Assembly: GCA_039720395.1 (NCBI GenBank)
Contig: CM077820.1
Location: 13,849,848 to 13,913,847 of the forward strand
DNA from: Liquidambar formosana
Lineage: Eukaryota > Streptophyta > Magnoliopsida > Saxifragales > Altingiaceae
Length of the DNA stretch: 64,000 bases
Direction: 5' to 3'
The first letter of the stretch is position 1; every line of letters starts with the position of its first letter. Made by a program: the position numbers and the translations under genes. Shown in pieces: positions 10,866-23,004 of the stretch. The notes under the pieces were generated by a model. That model saw only the letters and a list, made by a program, of their open reading frames with translations. It was not told the DNA's origin and did no database searches.

Positions 10866-11038
10866 TCTTAAGGTGTTCAAATTGTAGAGAAAAAGTTTCC
10901 AAATAGTACAGATCTTGATAAGAAGACCAAAATTGATGGTGATTCTGTTTTAAAAAAATATTTTATGTTGACTATGGATATTATTTTTAGGACTTTGGTT
11001 ATGTTTTATTTTTAGATCCATGTAATCATTGAATGTAT

Positions 11039-11661
11039 TGTTGTAATATTTTAATAAAAATATTATATTTTGATATATTAATGCATATGAGCGTTGCTAT
11101 TGTTACAATTTTTGTAACCTCTAAGATAATTCTATTATAAATATTATTATTACAATGAATATATTCATTGACATTTAGTGGGCTGATTTATATTATTTAT
11201 TACATAGGTTACATACCTTGGTTTTAAGATGGATACTAGCCGTTATCTCCTTAATGGACCAAATCCTCTTATACGGTTTTTGTATTGGCCAATTACTCAA
11301 ATATATATATAGCACATATATGTTTCTAAGCTTAACACACATGTATTTCTACCATCTCTTTTATACACATTATCTAGTTACGGGTGAAGAAAAAAAGGGT
11401 GTTTTTTGTGGAGTTTTTGCTCTTCGAATTGTGCAGATTTGTGGAGCCAACGGCGTAAGTGGCTGGGCTTGTTGTATCCTGGGGACGACGTGCTAGTGAA
11501 CCTGCTGCATCGGATTAGCTTCCGCAGAGGCACGAATCGTCTTAAAGAAAGCGAGATACCCGTGCCTCAACCCACCACTTCGCGTTCACGGTGATATTGT
11601 TTTTTATTTTTATTTATCATTGGTGTAATTTTTTATTTAAATTTCCTTGTAATTCCCAACA
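11039..11661 (+). repeat. copia 5' LTR
   Basis: 623 bp, TGTTG...CAACA. It contains an ATAT microsatellite shorter than the one in the 3' LTR. The sequence right after it (ATTTTAAGACG) does not match the initiator-Met PBS expected of copia elements. Confidence 0.93.
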
Positions 11662-11677
11662 ATTTTAAGACGAATTC

Positions 11678-12655
11678 GTGGATATGGAACCCACTTCCAA
11701 TATTCCTTCCACTGGACCGAGTGATTTGAATAAACCATTTCGGTTCAATGGAGCTCATTTCAAGAGATGGAAAGGAAAGGTCTTGTTCTACCTTAGTTGG
11801 TTGAAGGTGGCCTATGTTCTTACTGAAAAGAATCCCAAGAAGGCCTCAACTGATGGTATGGATGAAGAAGAAAAGGAGGCACATGAAGAAAAAATCCATA
11901 AATGGCAAAGTGATGAATATCATTGTCGATATTATCTCTTAAATTGTTTGTCTGACCAATTTTATGATTTTTAGGAGAATACATATTCTACAGCCAAAAA
12001 GATTTGGAAGGCCTTGCAGAAAAAATATGACACCAAAGAAGTTAGAGCTAAGAAATATGCTGCAAGTTGCTATTTCAAATATCAAATGGAGGATGGGAAA
12101 TCAGTAGTGGCACAAACACATGAGTTACAAATGATAGCGCATGATGTCATGTCCGAAGGAGTTCACCTTGACGAAGCTCTTCAAGTGTTGGCCATTGTTG
12201 ATAAGCTACCACCTTCATCGAAGGAGTTCCAAAAGGCTCTACGACACAAACAAAAGGAATTCTCTTTGGAGAATCTAATCACTCGCATTCGAATTGAAGA
12301 GGAAGCAAGGAGTCAAAATGCTATCGTGATGCAAAATGGTAATGGAAATTCCACCACCAAGGTAAATTTTGCTGCTTCCAATGATAATATGCCTAATGGT
12401 CAGAATATGAGGAATAATGCACATTTGAGACCTAGGAGGAGAAATATGAAAGGGAGATTTAATAGAAACCAACATCACAATCAAAACCATAGTAGGGGTA
12501 ACCCGAATCAAGGGAGGAGGAACCAAGGACCCAAAAACCAAGGACCCCCTTCAAGACAAGCTGAAAATTCTTTAAATAATGGGTGTTATGTTTGTAGTAA
12601 ACATGGACATATCGCTCGAATGTGTAGATACCGGAAACGAGGTTCTGTACTTTAG
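11678..12655 (+). pseudogene. copia gag
   Basis: It starts at 11678 or at the next Met, two codons on. The [12 protein letters not shown] region and LQKKYDTKE are typical of copia Gag. The zinc knuckle [14 protein letters not shown] (C-x2-C-x4-H-x4-C) is intact near the end, after an Asn/Arg-rich linker. An in-frame TAG at 11972-11974 splits the N-terminal part from the rest, and a second TAG ends the frame at 12653-12655 before protease. Confidence 0.85.
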
Positions 12656-12685
12656 ACCAACGTTATTGAGGAACCGCTTGTAGCG

Positions 12686-14254
12686 ATGATTAGTGAGATA
12701 AATATGATTGAAGGGTCTGAAGGGTGGTGGGCAGACACTGGTGCTTTTAGGCATGTCTGCTATAATAAGAATTGGTTCAAAGCCTATAGCCCTATTGAAA
12801 ATGAAAAGAAAGTGATGCTTGGTGATTCTCATACAACAAAGGTTTTGGGTATTAGTGATGTTGAGTTGAATTTTACCTCTAGGTGCATCCTAACACTTAA
12901 AGATGTGCTTCATACTCCCAATATGCGAAAGAATTTAATGTCCGGGTTTCTCCTTAACAAAGCTGGTTTTAAACAAACAATTGAGTCTGACCAATATGTA
13001 ATTACCAAGAACGGTAAATTTGTGGGCAAGGGGATTATGCATGTGATGGAATGTTTAAATTGAATGTTGAGATGATTAAAATTTCTACTAGTTCTGTTTA
13101 TATGCTTTCTTCTATGAATTTTTGGCATTCACGTTTATGTCATATTAATAGTAAATATGTTAAAAATATGAGTAATTTGAATTTGATACCCAAGTTGAAA
13201 AATGATTTTGAAAAATGTCAATTTTGTAGTATGACAAAAATTACAAAGAAGCCTTCTAAGAGTGTTGAAAGAGATTCAGAATTGCTAGAATTAATTGATT
13301 CATACGGACATATGTGAATTTGAAGGTATTTTAACTCGTGGTGGAAAAAGATATTTCATTACTTTTATAGATGATTTTTCAAAATATACATATGTCTATT
13401 TGATTAAAAATAAAAGTGATGCTTTTGAGATCCTTCAAATTTTTATTAAAGAAATAGAAAATCAATTTGATAGGAAGATTAAAAGATTTAGAAGTGATAG
13501 AGGAGGAGAATATGAGTCTCTTGGTTTAAAATCTTTTATTCAATCTTTTGGTATAATTCACGAGGTTACTCCTCCATATTCACCAGCTTCTAATGGTGTA
13601 GCCGAAAGAAAAAATAGAACTTTAATTGATTTGACAAGTGCTGTGCTTGTAAGTGCAAGTGCACCATCTAATCTTTGGGGTGAAGCAACTTTGACTGCAT
13701 GTTATGTGTTAAATAGAGTTCCACACAAAAGTACTAATGTAACACCTTTTGAATTATGGAAAGGGTATAAACCCAATTTGAATTATTTTAGAGTATGGGG
13801 TTGTTTAGCCTATGTAAGGCTTACGGACCTAAAGAGACCAAAACTAGGTGCTAAAGCTAGTACTTGTGTGTTTCTTGGTTATGCTATAAATAGTAAAGCT
13901 TATAGATTTTTAGACCTTGATAATAATGTGGTTATTGAATCGCTTGATGTTATTTTTCATGAAAATATTTTTCCTCTTAACTCAAAAACTAGTGGGGGTC
14001 AAGAAATTACAAAAAATGTTATTTCAAAACCTAGCTCTTCTACACCTTTGATTGAAAGCCGAGAAAATTTCGAAAGTGAACTAAGAAGAAGTAAAAGAGC
14101 TAGAGTAGAAAAGGATTTTGGACCGGATTATTTTGTGTACAGTATTGAAAATGATCCAATTTCTTTGAAAGAGGCTTTGGCATCCCATGATTTGGATTTT
14201 TGGAAAGAAGCGATTAATGATGAAATGGATTCTTTGATTGCAAATAAAACTTGA
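12686..14254 (+). pseudogene. copia protease and integrase
   Basis: The protease has ADTGAFRH where copia normally has DSGAS/T. The GAG-pre-integrase segment follows (WHSRLCHIN, CQFC), then integrase with DDFSKYTYVYL, FRSDRGGEY and the NGVAERKNRTL region. A shift near 13060 and another near 13300 break the frame between these parts. A stop at 14252-14254 (KT*) precedes RT. Integrase inserts the cDNA; this copy cannot make it in one piece. Confidence 0.85.
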
Positions 14255-15665
14255 AAATTAGTTGATTTACCATCAGGATGCAAAACAATTGGTTGCAAAT
14301 GGGTTCTTAGAAAAAAAACTTAAACCGGATGGTTCTATAGATAAATACAAGGCAAGACTTGTTGCTAAAGGTTTTAAACAAAAAGAAGATGTTGATTTCT
14401 TTGATAACTTTTTCTCCTGTTGCTAGAATTACTTCTATTAGATTGCTTATTACTATTGCTGCAATTCATGATTTAACTATTCATCAGATGGATGTTAAAA
14501 CAGTTTTTTTGAATGGTGAATTAGAAGAAGAAATTTACATGGACCAACCGGAAGGTTTTATTGTGTCCAGTCTAGAGACTAAAGTATGTAAGTTAACCAA
14601 ATCTTTGTATGGTCTAAAACAAGCTCCTAAGCAATGGCATGAAAAATTTGATTTGTGTATGTTAACAAATGGATTCAAATGTAATGAGTGTGATAAGTGC
14701 ATATATTATAAATCCATTAACAACATTCATGTGATAGTTAGTTTATATGTGGATGATCTTTTGATATTTGGTACTAATATTGAGATAATTAAAGAAACCA
14801 AATTGTTGCTTAGTAGTAATTTTGATATGTGGATGATCTTTTGATGGTTTATTTCTTGATCAATCTCATTATATTGAAAAATTGTTGAGAAAATATAATT
14901 ATATTGATTGTAAGCATGTAAGTACTCCATTTGATGCTAATGTTCATTTATATCCTACCGAGAATGATAGTGATATTTTGAATCAAAAAGAGTATGCTAG
15001 CATAATCGGTAGTTTACGTTACGCTACTGATTGCACTAGACCAGATATTTGCTTATGCAGTAGGTATACTTGCCAGATTTACTAGTAAACCAAATATTGA
15101 GCATTGGCAAGCTATTGATCGTGTGATGAAATATTTGAATGGAACTAGAAAGTATGGTTTATTTTATAAAAAATATCCTGCTGTGCTTGAAGGTTTTTGT
15201 GATGCAAATTGGAATACCCTATCAGGTGACTCTTTGTCTACCACAAGATATATTTTTACTACGGGCGGTGGTCAATTTGTTGGAAATCCAAAAAAACAAC
15301 AAATTATTGCTAAATCTACTATGGAAGCTGAGCTAGTTGCATTAGCCTCAGCAAGTGAAGAAGCTGCCTGGTTGAAAGATTTATTATATGAAATTCTAAT
15401 GTGGGAAAAACCAGTACTGCCAGTATTAATACATTGTGATAGCACTGCTGCTATTGGTAGAGTGCGAAATCGTTTTTACAATGGTAAGTCCAGACCTATA
15501 AGACGAAAACACAATACTATGAGATCGTATTTGGGCAATGGTACTATAAATGTGGATTATATAAAATCGAGTGATAATATTGCAGATCCTTTAACAAAGG
15601 CTCTAGTTAGAAAAAAGGTTTGGAGTACATCGAGGGGGATGGGACTAAAGCTAAAAGAAATATAA
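14255..15665 (+). pseudogene. copia RT and RNase H, rearranged
   Basis: RT motifs are readable: CKWVLRKK, QMDVKTVFLNGELEEEIYM, LYGLKQAPKQWH and YVDDLLIFG (near 14745). The part that should follow is missing. Instead TATGTGGATGATCTTTTGAT (14747-14766) recurs at 14827-14846 and then runs out of frame into QSHYIEKLL-like sequence. RNase H follows in pieces (CDANW, KQQIIAKSTMEAELVAL, ADPLTKAL). At least four frame breaks. Confidence 0.85.
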
Positions 15666-16212
15666 ACCACCTGGGGACTGGAGATCCCAAGAACTGGGTT
15701 CAATGGGAAAAACGAATCATAGAGTAGGTTGGTGGTGAGATGCACAAAATTGGAGTTTATACTCCTGGTCCATCCCTATGGTGTAGGTGCATCAATTCTA
15801 TAATGGTTATTAGGATGAGATTATCTCTTAATAAAATCTGTAGCTCTTATGAGTGGGATGTCATAATTACAGAAGCATCCTTGACGGATTTTACCTATGT
15901 GAGTGTGGAGGTGGGGCCGCTTCCTATGAGAATTGGCTTATTCTCTAGATCGCTCATGAAACTGGGATTAAGCACAGGGCCGAAACGTGCTGGCTAAAAA
16001 GCTCATATTGACACCTGAATTGTTATGTGTGTGACGCAATTTCTTGTATTCCCAAAGCAGTCATAGTTCAAGATTTGGTTCACTATTGACTCTGGTACAA
16101 GGATTGGTGTCTCACTAAGTGAAGGTTCAAGGCATTGCTACCTTCATGAAGCATAATAGTCTATCTTCACCCGGTATGTATGTTTTTATTTTTCTTAAAA
16201 TAAGTGGGGGAT
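15666..16212 (+). other. copia 3' untranslated region and polypurine tract
   Basis: No frame of interest. It ends in AAGTGGGGGAT just before the 3' LTR, the priming site for plus-strand synthesis. Confidence 0.7.
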
Positions 16213-16846
16213 TGTTGTAATATTTTAATAAAAATATTATATTTTGATATATTAATGCATATGACCGTTGCTATTGTTACAATTTTTGTAACCTCTAAGA
16301 TAATTCTATTATAAATATTATTATTGTAATGAATATATTCATTGACATTTAGTGGGCTGATTTATAGTATTTATTACATAGGTTACATACCTTGGTTTTA
16401 AGATGGATACTAGCCGTTATCTCCTTAATGGACCAAATCCTCATATACGGTTTTTGTATTGGCCAATTACTCATATATATATATATATATATAGCACACA
16501 TATGTTCCTAAGCTTAACACACATGTATTTCTACCATCTCTTTTATACACAATATCTAGTTACGGGCGAAGAAAAAAGGGTGTTTTTTGTGGAGTTTTTG
16601 CTCTTCGAATTGTGCAGATTTGTAGAGCCAACGGCGTAAGTGGCTGGGCTTGTTGTATCCTGGGGACGACGTGCTAGTGAACCTGTTGCATCGGATTAGT
16701 TTCTGCAGAGGCACGAATCGTCTTAAAGAAAGCGAGATACCCGTGCCTCAACCCACCACTTCGCGTTCACGGTGATATTGTTTTTTATTTTTATTTATCA
16801 TTGTTGTAATTTTTTATTTAAATTAATTTCCTTGTAACTCCCAACA
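16213..16846 (+). repeat. copia 3' LTR
   Basis: 634 bp. It is longer than the 5' LTR because of a longer AT microsatellite and an AATT gain near the end. Confidence 0.93.
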
Positions 16847-18108
16847 TGTATCAAGGCTACCATAGCGTTTAATAAATATATATTTTTTCCCTTAAGTTCT
16901 TGGCATTTAGGATTTTTCTTTAATCTATGAAATTGATAAAATTCTTGTTTTAAAGATGTTAAAATAGTATGGTAAATATATTATTACAAATTGGTGTATG
17001 TGCCCTTGCTAATTATATGCTCATTGACATTTAATTGCAATTGTATTATTTGTATGAGATTATATGATGAATATGATTAAATGGTGGCCTATTGTATAAA
17101 ATTGAAATTAGGATAATATAATCTTTTGTGGGAGTCATTATTGAACAATTCTCATTGTGTCATACTGTAAATTATTTTTGTGTGTGAGTGCTAAAGTTGT
17201 ATACTATAGATTTATAATTGCTGCCTATATTTTTATTTTGTCAGGTTTTATGATCTATACGGACAACACGAATAAAATTTATTTAGCCTTTTTAGGTATT
17301 ATATGTCACTTATATGTTGGACTTTATGTGAAGCATGATGATGGTGGGTAAAAGGTTATCTACAAATTAATTACATCATTATTATCGTAATGCACAATAG
17401 GGTGTGTGAAATGTAGCTAAAATCAATGTTATATTAAAAATAAAAAAGGGCATTGGAAAATTTATGTAACTCTTATTGAGTGAATGCCCCATGACTAGCA
17501 CTTAGGCTTTATTTGAAATCATTGATCGAGGGGCATAGAATTAGAGATTATAAATTAGCCATCCCAATAGACACCCAATCTTTGTGATTGAAGATCCATG
17601 ACGGAGGTTCAATTAATGGGTCAAAACAAATAGTAAGCTGGTGACTAGGAGGAGTATTAAAATATTTCGAGGGGTATTCCCTAATCACATTCCTATGGTG
17701 ATTATACTCATCACTATGAGGGTTTAGAAAGAGCTTCGTTTTCAATGAGTTCAAGGTATGAATTTTTCGAGGTATTTTTTAAATATCACCTTTGGAGGTC
17801 TCACCTAAATGAGTGCACAAGTGGGTTTAAAACTGTAGGAAAATAAGCTACTCCTTGAAAGCATTCATGAAAGAGGATACGTGTACATAACTGCATCTTA
17901 AAACACCAACCAAATTAGAGCCGAATGAATTCATCGAACTATTGGTTAAAGTTTGAGTTCAAGGGCCTTGTTCAAGACTTAGTTCACTACAGTTCGTAAA
18001 GATAGAAACTAACACTAAGTATAAATTCGACTCCAAGAGGTCTGCACCCATTGCACAATATACGCGCTCACTACAAATTTCGTTTAAATATTAAACCTTG
18101 TGGGGAAT

Positions 18109-18946
18109 TGTTAGATATGATTTAACAATTTAATTTTTTTAATTACTTTATTTTATTGATTTGTTTTATTTAATTTCAATATTTATGTTGATATGTGTTT
18201 TTGGTGGTTATTTTTGTGGGCTTAAAGGGATTTTTTTTAATTAAAATTTTTAATTTCTTTTTTTAATATATGAAGAGGAGTTACATTCTTATTTCTCTAT
18301 ATAAGCTATGTTCTTCCACGCCTATGGGGTGAATACATATAAAGAGAAAAGAAGAATATATGCTGAAATTTTTCAACCCTCTTTCCCTACAATTCTTTTA
18401 TATATCTCATATAATGTTGAGTTCTTTTTATAAGTTTTGTGAGGCATAATTTAACTAATTTTGAGCTTAAGGATGATTTGAAATTCGTGGGGAGTCTTAC
18501 CGGCACACAACATCCCTAAAGGATCGTTGCATCTTAGAAGTAGAGCGCCAAACAACCTAGTAGTTCAAAAAAGCACATTTTTTTTTTTTTTCTAAGAAGA
18601 GCACTACTAAGCGTGCCTTGATCCATAAGCATTTCTAAGCTCTAATTTTGTATTAAATTATTGTATTTGAGTATTGTTTCTTTTATTATTAGCGATGTTA
18701 AGTAAATGTGGAATTTTATGATACCCACACAAAAAATGAGTACCGTATCCTATGTGGTAAGTAGGCACATTTATGGTAACCCCGGTAACATTTATGGTAA
18801 CCCCGGTTACATTTATGGTAACTAGTCACAAATCTATGGCCGCTTATCACAAAATATGATCACTTACCACTTGGGTATGGTACTTCTACGATATCATAGG
18901 ATTTTTCCAAGTAAATTAATATAAATTCCTACCATTATTTTTAACA
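18109..18946 (+). repeat. right LTR of the intron element, NLR-1
   Basis: It starts TGTTAGATATGATTTAAC after GTGGGGAAT, has a CTCTATATAAGC TATA-like site near 18295, and ends TTTTTAACA. It includes a 201-bp MITE. The matching repeat at 63647 onward is nearly identical. Confidence 0.8.
18708..18908. mobile_element. hAT-like MITE in the right LTR
   Basis: A 201-bp insertion flanked by a perfect 8-bp repeat AAGTAAAT (18700-18707 and 18909-18916), with GGAATTTTATGAT / ATCATAGGATTTTTCC-like inverted ends. Inside, an about 22-bp unit ATTTATGGTAACCCCGGT repeats three times. It is absent from the left LTR. Confidence 0.7.
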
Positions 18947-18947
18947 G

Positions 18948-20495
18948 GTATTACAAGAATTCTCTTGCTTAGTTATCATGATCTGCCTTACTACTTGAAG
19001 TCTTGCTTCTTGTACTTTGGTGTATATCTGAAGGACGTTTCTATCAATTGTGCAAAACTAATTCGACTGTGGATAGCTAAGGGTTTTATAAAAGGAAAGA
19101 AAGGCAAAACACTGGAAGAAGTTGGAAAAGATTATTTGATTGAGATCATCCAGAGAAGAAGCTTGGTTCAAGTGTCACAGATAGATTTTGATGGAAAAGC
19201 TAGAAGCTGTAGAGTTCATGATTTGATGTGTGAAATTATCCTTTCAAAATTAGAGGATTTGAGTTTTTGTCGAGTTGTGGTGGAAAATGAATCAAGTTTT
19301 GATGGAAAAACTCGGCGCCTATCAATCCACAAGAGTGTTGATAATGTTGCAGAGAGAATTTGTAATACTCTAGTTCGTTCAGTTTTTCTTTTTTATGGTT
19401 GATAAATTTCCAGTGTCCTTAATGGCTACATTCATTGAGAATTTCAAGTTTCTGAAAGTATTGGATTTTAAAAATGCTCCTCTGGATTATCTTCTTGAAG
19501 AAATGGGAAATCTATTCCATTTAAGGTATTTGAGTGTGAGAAATACAAAAATAAAAATGCTTCCTAAGTCCATAGGTAAACTATACAACCTTCAAACTTT
19601 GGATCTGAAACAGTCCCTTGTGCGTGAACTACCAATTGAGATCAATATGCTATGCAATCTGCTATATCTTCTGGCCTACAATCTTGACAAAGAATCTAAA
19701 ATTCATTACAATTTTTTTGAGGGAGTGAAGATAAAGGAAGGGATAGGGTGTTTAGAGGCCTTGTAGAAGTTGTATTATGTGGAGGCAAATCATGGGATTA
19801 GTCTAATCACAGAATTAAGCAAGTTAAAGCAGTTAAGGAAGTTGGGCATTATGAAACTGACGAGAGCACGGGAGGGATCTCTGCATGCATTGAAAAGATG
19901 AACCATCTTCAATCTTTACGGCTAGTTTCAATAAGTGCAGATGAGATTCTTGATATACAACATATTTTATCTCCGCCTTCTTGCCTTCGTAGTCTCCTCC
20001 TGCAGGGTCGATTAGCCAAGTTGCCAAACTGGATTGCCCAAGTACAAAATTTAGTCAAAATATATTTCCAATTTACAGGGTTAACAGACGACTGGCTAAA
20101 AGTCCTTCAAGCTCTGCCTAATCTATTGAAACTTGGCCTCTATGACGCATACGAAGGTGAACAATTGTATTTCGAGGAAGGTGGGTTTCAGAAACTCAAG
20201 GTGCTACTCGTGAGACACTTTGAACGGATTGAAGAGCGTGATCATAGACGAAGGTGCTCTGCCCCTTCTTGGACGGCTAGAGATTGGGCCTTGCCCGCAA
20301 CTTGAGACTGTACCCTCTGGAATCCATCACTTGCGGAACCTTACAAAACTTTACTTTGGTGATATGCCAAAAGAATTTGCTCTTCAGATGAAACCAAACG
20401 GTGGCCAGCTTTATTGGATTGTTGAGCATATACCAACTGTCCGTATCGTTTATAGTCTTGAAGGAGGAAGATATAAAAGCTACACTATTCGGTGA
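18948..20495 (+). pseudogene. NLR-1 exon 2 (NB-ARC end and LRR), broken
   Basis: The acceptor is TTTTTAACAG (AG at 18946-18947). RNBS-D (CFLYFGVYLKD), the winged-helix part and VHDLM are readable, then leucine-rich repeats. Lesions against NLR-2 are a T insertion near 19393, CAG to TAG at 19764-19766, an indel near 19871 and a T insertion near 20219. The stop TGA at 20493-20495 is at the same place as in NLR-2. With the exon 1 lesions it is clearly a pseudogene. Confidence 0.92.
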
Positions 20496-20525
20496 TTCAA
20501 ATATCTCCTTAAAGCAATTGCCAAG

Positions 20526-20628
20526 GTGAGTTTTAATTTGAGCATATACCAACTGTCCGTATCCTTTATATTAGTTTTTTTTCATTTTTCTTTTCCGTTT
20601 ATAATTAAGTATTTTTATTGTTAATTAG
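20526..20628 (+). other. 3'-UTR intron of NLR-1
   Basis: A short intron (GTGAGT...TTAATTAG) 30 nt after the stop. The same junction occurs in NLR-2 and NLR-3, where it is 2.6 kb and 0.7 kb long. Confidence 0.65.
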
Positions 20629-20900
20629 GTTCTATAAGCGAGCAAAGATAGCACTGAGAAATTCAATTGCTGGAGCAATCTGGATGTGGATAGATTTCCT
20701 GACATCAACTTAGCTTGTTGCTAGCTGCTGCTGGTGATTGTTGCTCTTAATTAGTATTTATTTGCTTGTTTCCTGGTTTTGATATTTATTTAATGTTGGC
20801 TGAGCAACTTATTGGATTTCTCTAAGCATGCATGACTTGGTTTGTAATATGCATCATTGGTACTATTTGCTATGTCTAAACATATGATCCCTCTTTAATG
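20629..20900 (+). other. 3'-UTR exon of NLR-1
   Basis: GCGAGCAAAGATAGCACTG onward. It is repeated at 24351, 46355 and 60720 at the equivalent place after a splice acceptor. No coding potential. The exact poly(A) end is unknown. Confidence 0.65.
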
Positions 20901-22202
20901 TATTTTCTGAATTTCTCTACCGTTGGTTTTCTATTTTCAACAGCTGTGGTTTTAATTGGGAAGTAGGGGGGGATTCCTAACTCCCACTGGGTTTCAATTC
21001 GGAATTATGAAGCTTGCAATGCTCTGTCATTTATGGACATGCTTTGATTGAACCTCTAGTACTGTTCCCCATCATAACCGCTCGGATTTAGTTTCAATTT
21101 AAATAATATTATACACCTAACAATTCAATTAAAAATATATCAACAGTGTTTTAGAAAAATGATAAATATATTAATCCCTTTTATATTTTCCCTTTATCGG
21201 TTGAAATTAGTTGAATTCTTCAAAATCTGACTTTACTTTAGCATGACATTTTTTTTTGTTAATGTTTGCATGGTGATTCTATTACCTCAAAAAAATAAAT
21301 AAATTGATTATTTCATAGTCTAAGAGAATGAAATGATCATTCTCTTAAAGAGGTCTATTCTTTCCAAGAAAAGGAATAGTCATTTTTTTCCAAAGCAAAA
21401 AGAATGATCATTTCCACCTTTTAAAGAATGAAATTATTAAAAATGAATCCCACCCAATTTTTGTTGTTTTATTCCTACCACTTGCAAAACATTAGAATAA
21501 AATGTACGTACATTCGTACTCCTATTTCATTTCATCATCGTTGCTTTCACTCAAACCAAACATGGATTTACTGTACGTGTTAAGTAGGCCTCCTCTCTGA
21601 TTGTTCGTAATGATTTACTGGATAATGCTTGAGGGGTTTTATACCCTGGATGGCAGGATGTTGTACGAATGAATGATTAATTTTATTTAATAATTTATTT
21701 CTCTTTTCTACCCAATAAAAAGAATTTATTAATTAAATTGAGTAATATTGAAAAATAATTAGGTAAGTTGACTAATAATGACGAGAGGAAACCTTTTATT
21801 ACCTTGGGGGAATACCCATCGTTGTCAAGCCATTTGTGGGTGGAAAAAAAAAGAAAAATTAGTGTTTAAATCAATCATAGCTAAACAAGTGGGCGTTATA
21901 TAAAGTATACATAAACAATTTGGTTTTAAACGGTTTGGTACGATTTTGAAACACCCCTAAACCAAGAATTGAGCTGTATCTATCGGTTTTAAAATATTTG
22001 GAATTAGAATTAAACCGAATCTTATCTAGAAGCAAACTAAATCAGTCCAAAATTGTCCAAATTGATTCGGTTCTCAATTTGTCCCAACCAAGTTACACCT
22101 CTACGGCTCTACCACATGTAAATTTTATTTATTTTTTTGTTTTTTAAAATATTGATAGCAATATACATGTAGGCGGTGGCTAGTCAAGTCAACATAGCTT
22201 GT
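20901..22202. other. downstream flank and NLR upstream remnant
   Basis: 20900-21130 recurs after NLR-2 (46700-46800). At about 21800-21840 a worn copy of the NLR upstream block appears (TTGGGGGAATACCCATCG). 21880-22160 matches 33830-34150 upstream of NLR-2 (AAACCGAACC-type repeat). No gene. Confidence 0.55.
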
Positions 22203-22204
22203 CT

Positions 22205-22302
22205 AGACCACCGATGGTGGTAGTCTAGTGGTGAAGGCTTGAGTTCCAAGTGGTCACGGGTTTGAAGCATGGCGCCCCTTTTGAACCCCCTTCCGTTCTA
22301 GC
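22205..22302 (+). repeat. tRNA-like SINE remnant
   Basis: Box A-like TAGTCTAGTGG (22221-22231) and box B-like GGTTTGAAGC (22259-22268) at tRNA-like spacing. No clear tail or target duplication. Confidence 0.45.
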
Positions 22303-23004
22303 CTTGTATTTTAATCCAAGCCTTTATACTAGAATGGCAGGTGGAAATTATTATTAATGTCAAAATTTATGCTATCATTACATCATTTAATACCCTCTAA
22401 AACAAATAAACTTTATGGTGTCATTCACTAGGACCAAGTGATTGGTATGTGTGCCACTTGTTAATGTAACCCTTATGATGAATTTAAATTTGCAAAACTT
22501 GCCAAAATTCAATCTATAGCTAAATGGGTTTGTCTGGACATATGATCTATTCTATTGAGTCAATCTTGGTGAATTGGCTAAGGCAGCCCAACTTAGATTA
22601 CAAAACTTTAATTTATAGATCCCAAATGCATAAATACATATGATAATATATATGTAGGCCGGTGTGCTCACGTAATACTTTAGCCCTTTCTTTGTTAAAA
22701 ATAATGGGTTGAAAATAATAGCTTGATGTGTATGTACATATTCAAAATAAAATATTATTATTCTACAATAATTTCATACAATCGTTACACCACTGTAAAG
22801 AGATATAAACTCAAAAATCAAAGTCTTCACACGTGGTCTAGACTTGAATTTAGATGTTAACGAAATATTGTAATATATAATATATATAGGTTAAACTTTC
22901 GTTAGAAAGTTTCTTCACCACATTCAAAGATGTTGGCCATCTCTCCCCTTTTCTTTCCTTTTGAATCCCATTATGCTTATTATATTCAATAATGAAGAAA
23001 AGTT
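22303..23004 (+). repeat. arm 1 of a 0.7-kb inverted repeat
   Basis: The reverse complement of this arm is found at 24874-25579, collinear over its whole length with scattered substitutions and small indels. The arms are 1.87 kb apart. Confidence 0.9.

Larger units (their letters stand above)
11039..16846 (+). mobile_element. Ty1/copia element inside the NLR-1 intron
   Basis: A full-length but decayed copia element: LTRs at 11039-11661 and 16213-16846 with TGTTG...CAACA ends, flanked by a perfect 5-bp target duplication TGTAT (11034-11038 and 16847-16851). Domain order is gag, protease, integrase, RT, RNase H, which is Ty1/copia. A purine tract AAGTGGGGG precedes the right LTR. The empty site, GAATGTATCAAGG with one TGTAT, is seen at about 62383-62396. 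I count roughly 16 substitutions between the LTRs, a few per cent, so it is young compared with the intron it sits in. There is no standard PBS right after the left LTR. Confidence 0.95.
9206..18946 (+). mobile_element. LTR retrotransposon acting as intron 1 of NLR-1
   Basis: The intron has LTR-element structure: TGTTGTATATG at 9206, two related terminal repeats (9206-9694 and 18109-18946), a purine tract GTGGGGAA just before the right repeat, and a terminal TAACA at 18946. The flank is AGTAT on the left (one G lost from GGTAT) and GGTAT (18947-18951) on the right. No gag or pol of its own is visible between the repeats, and the sequence after the left LTR (ATCTTAGAGAAG) is not a standard primer-binding site, so it is non-autonomous or decayed. 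Later insertions inside it are the copia element (11039-16846), a minus-strand LTR remnant (10561-10865) and a MITE (18708-18908). Confidence 0.82.
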
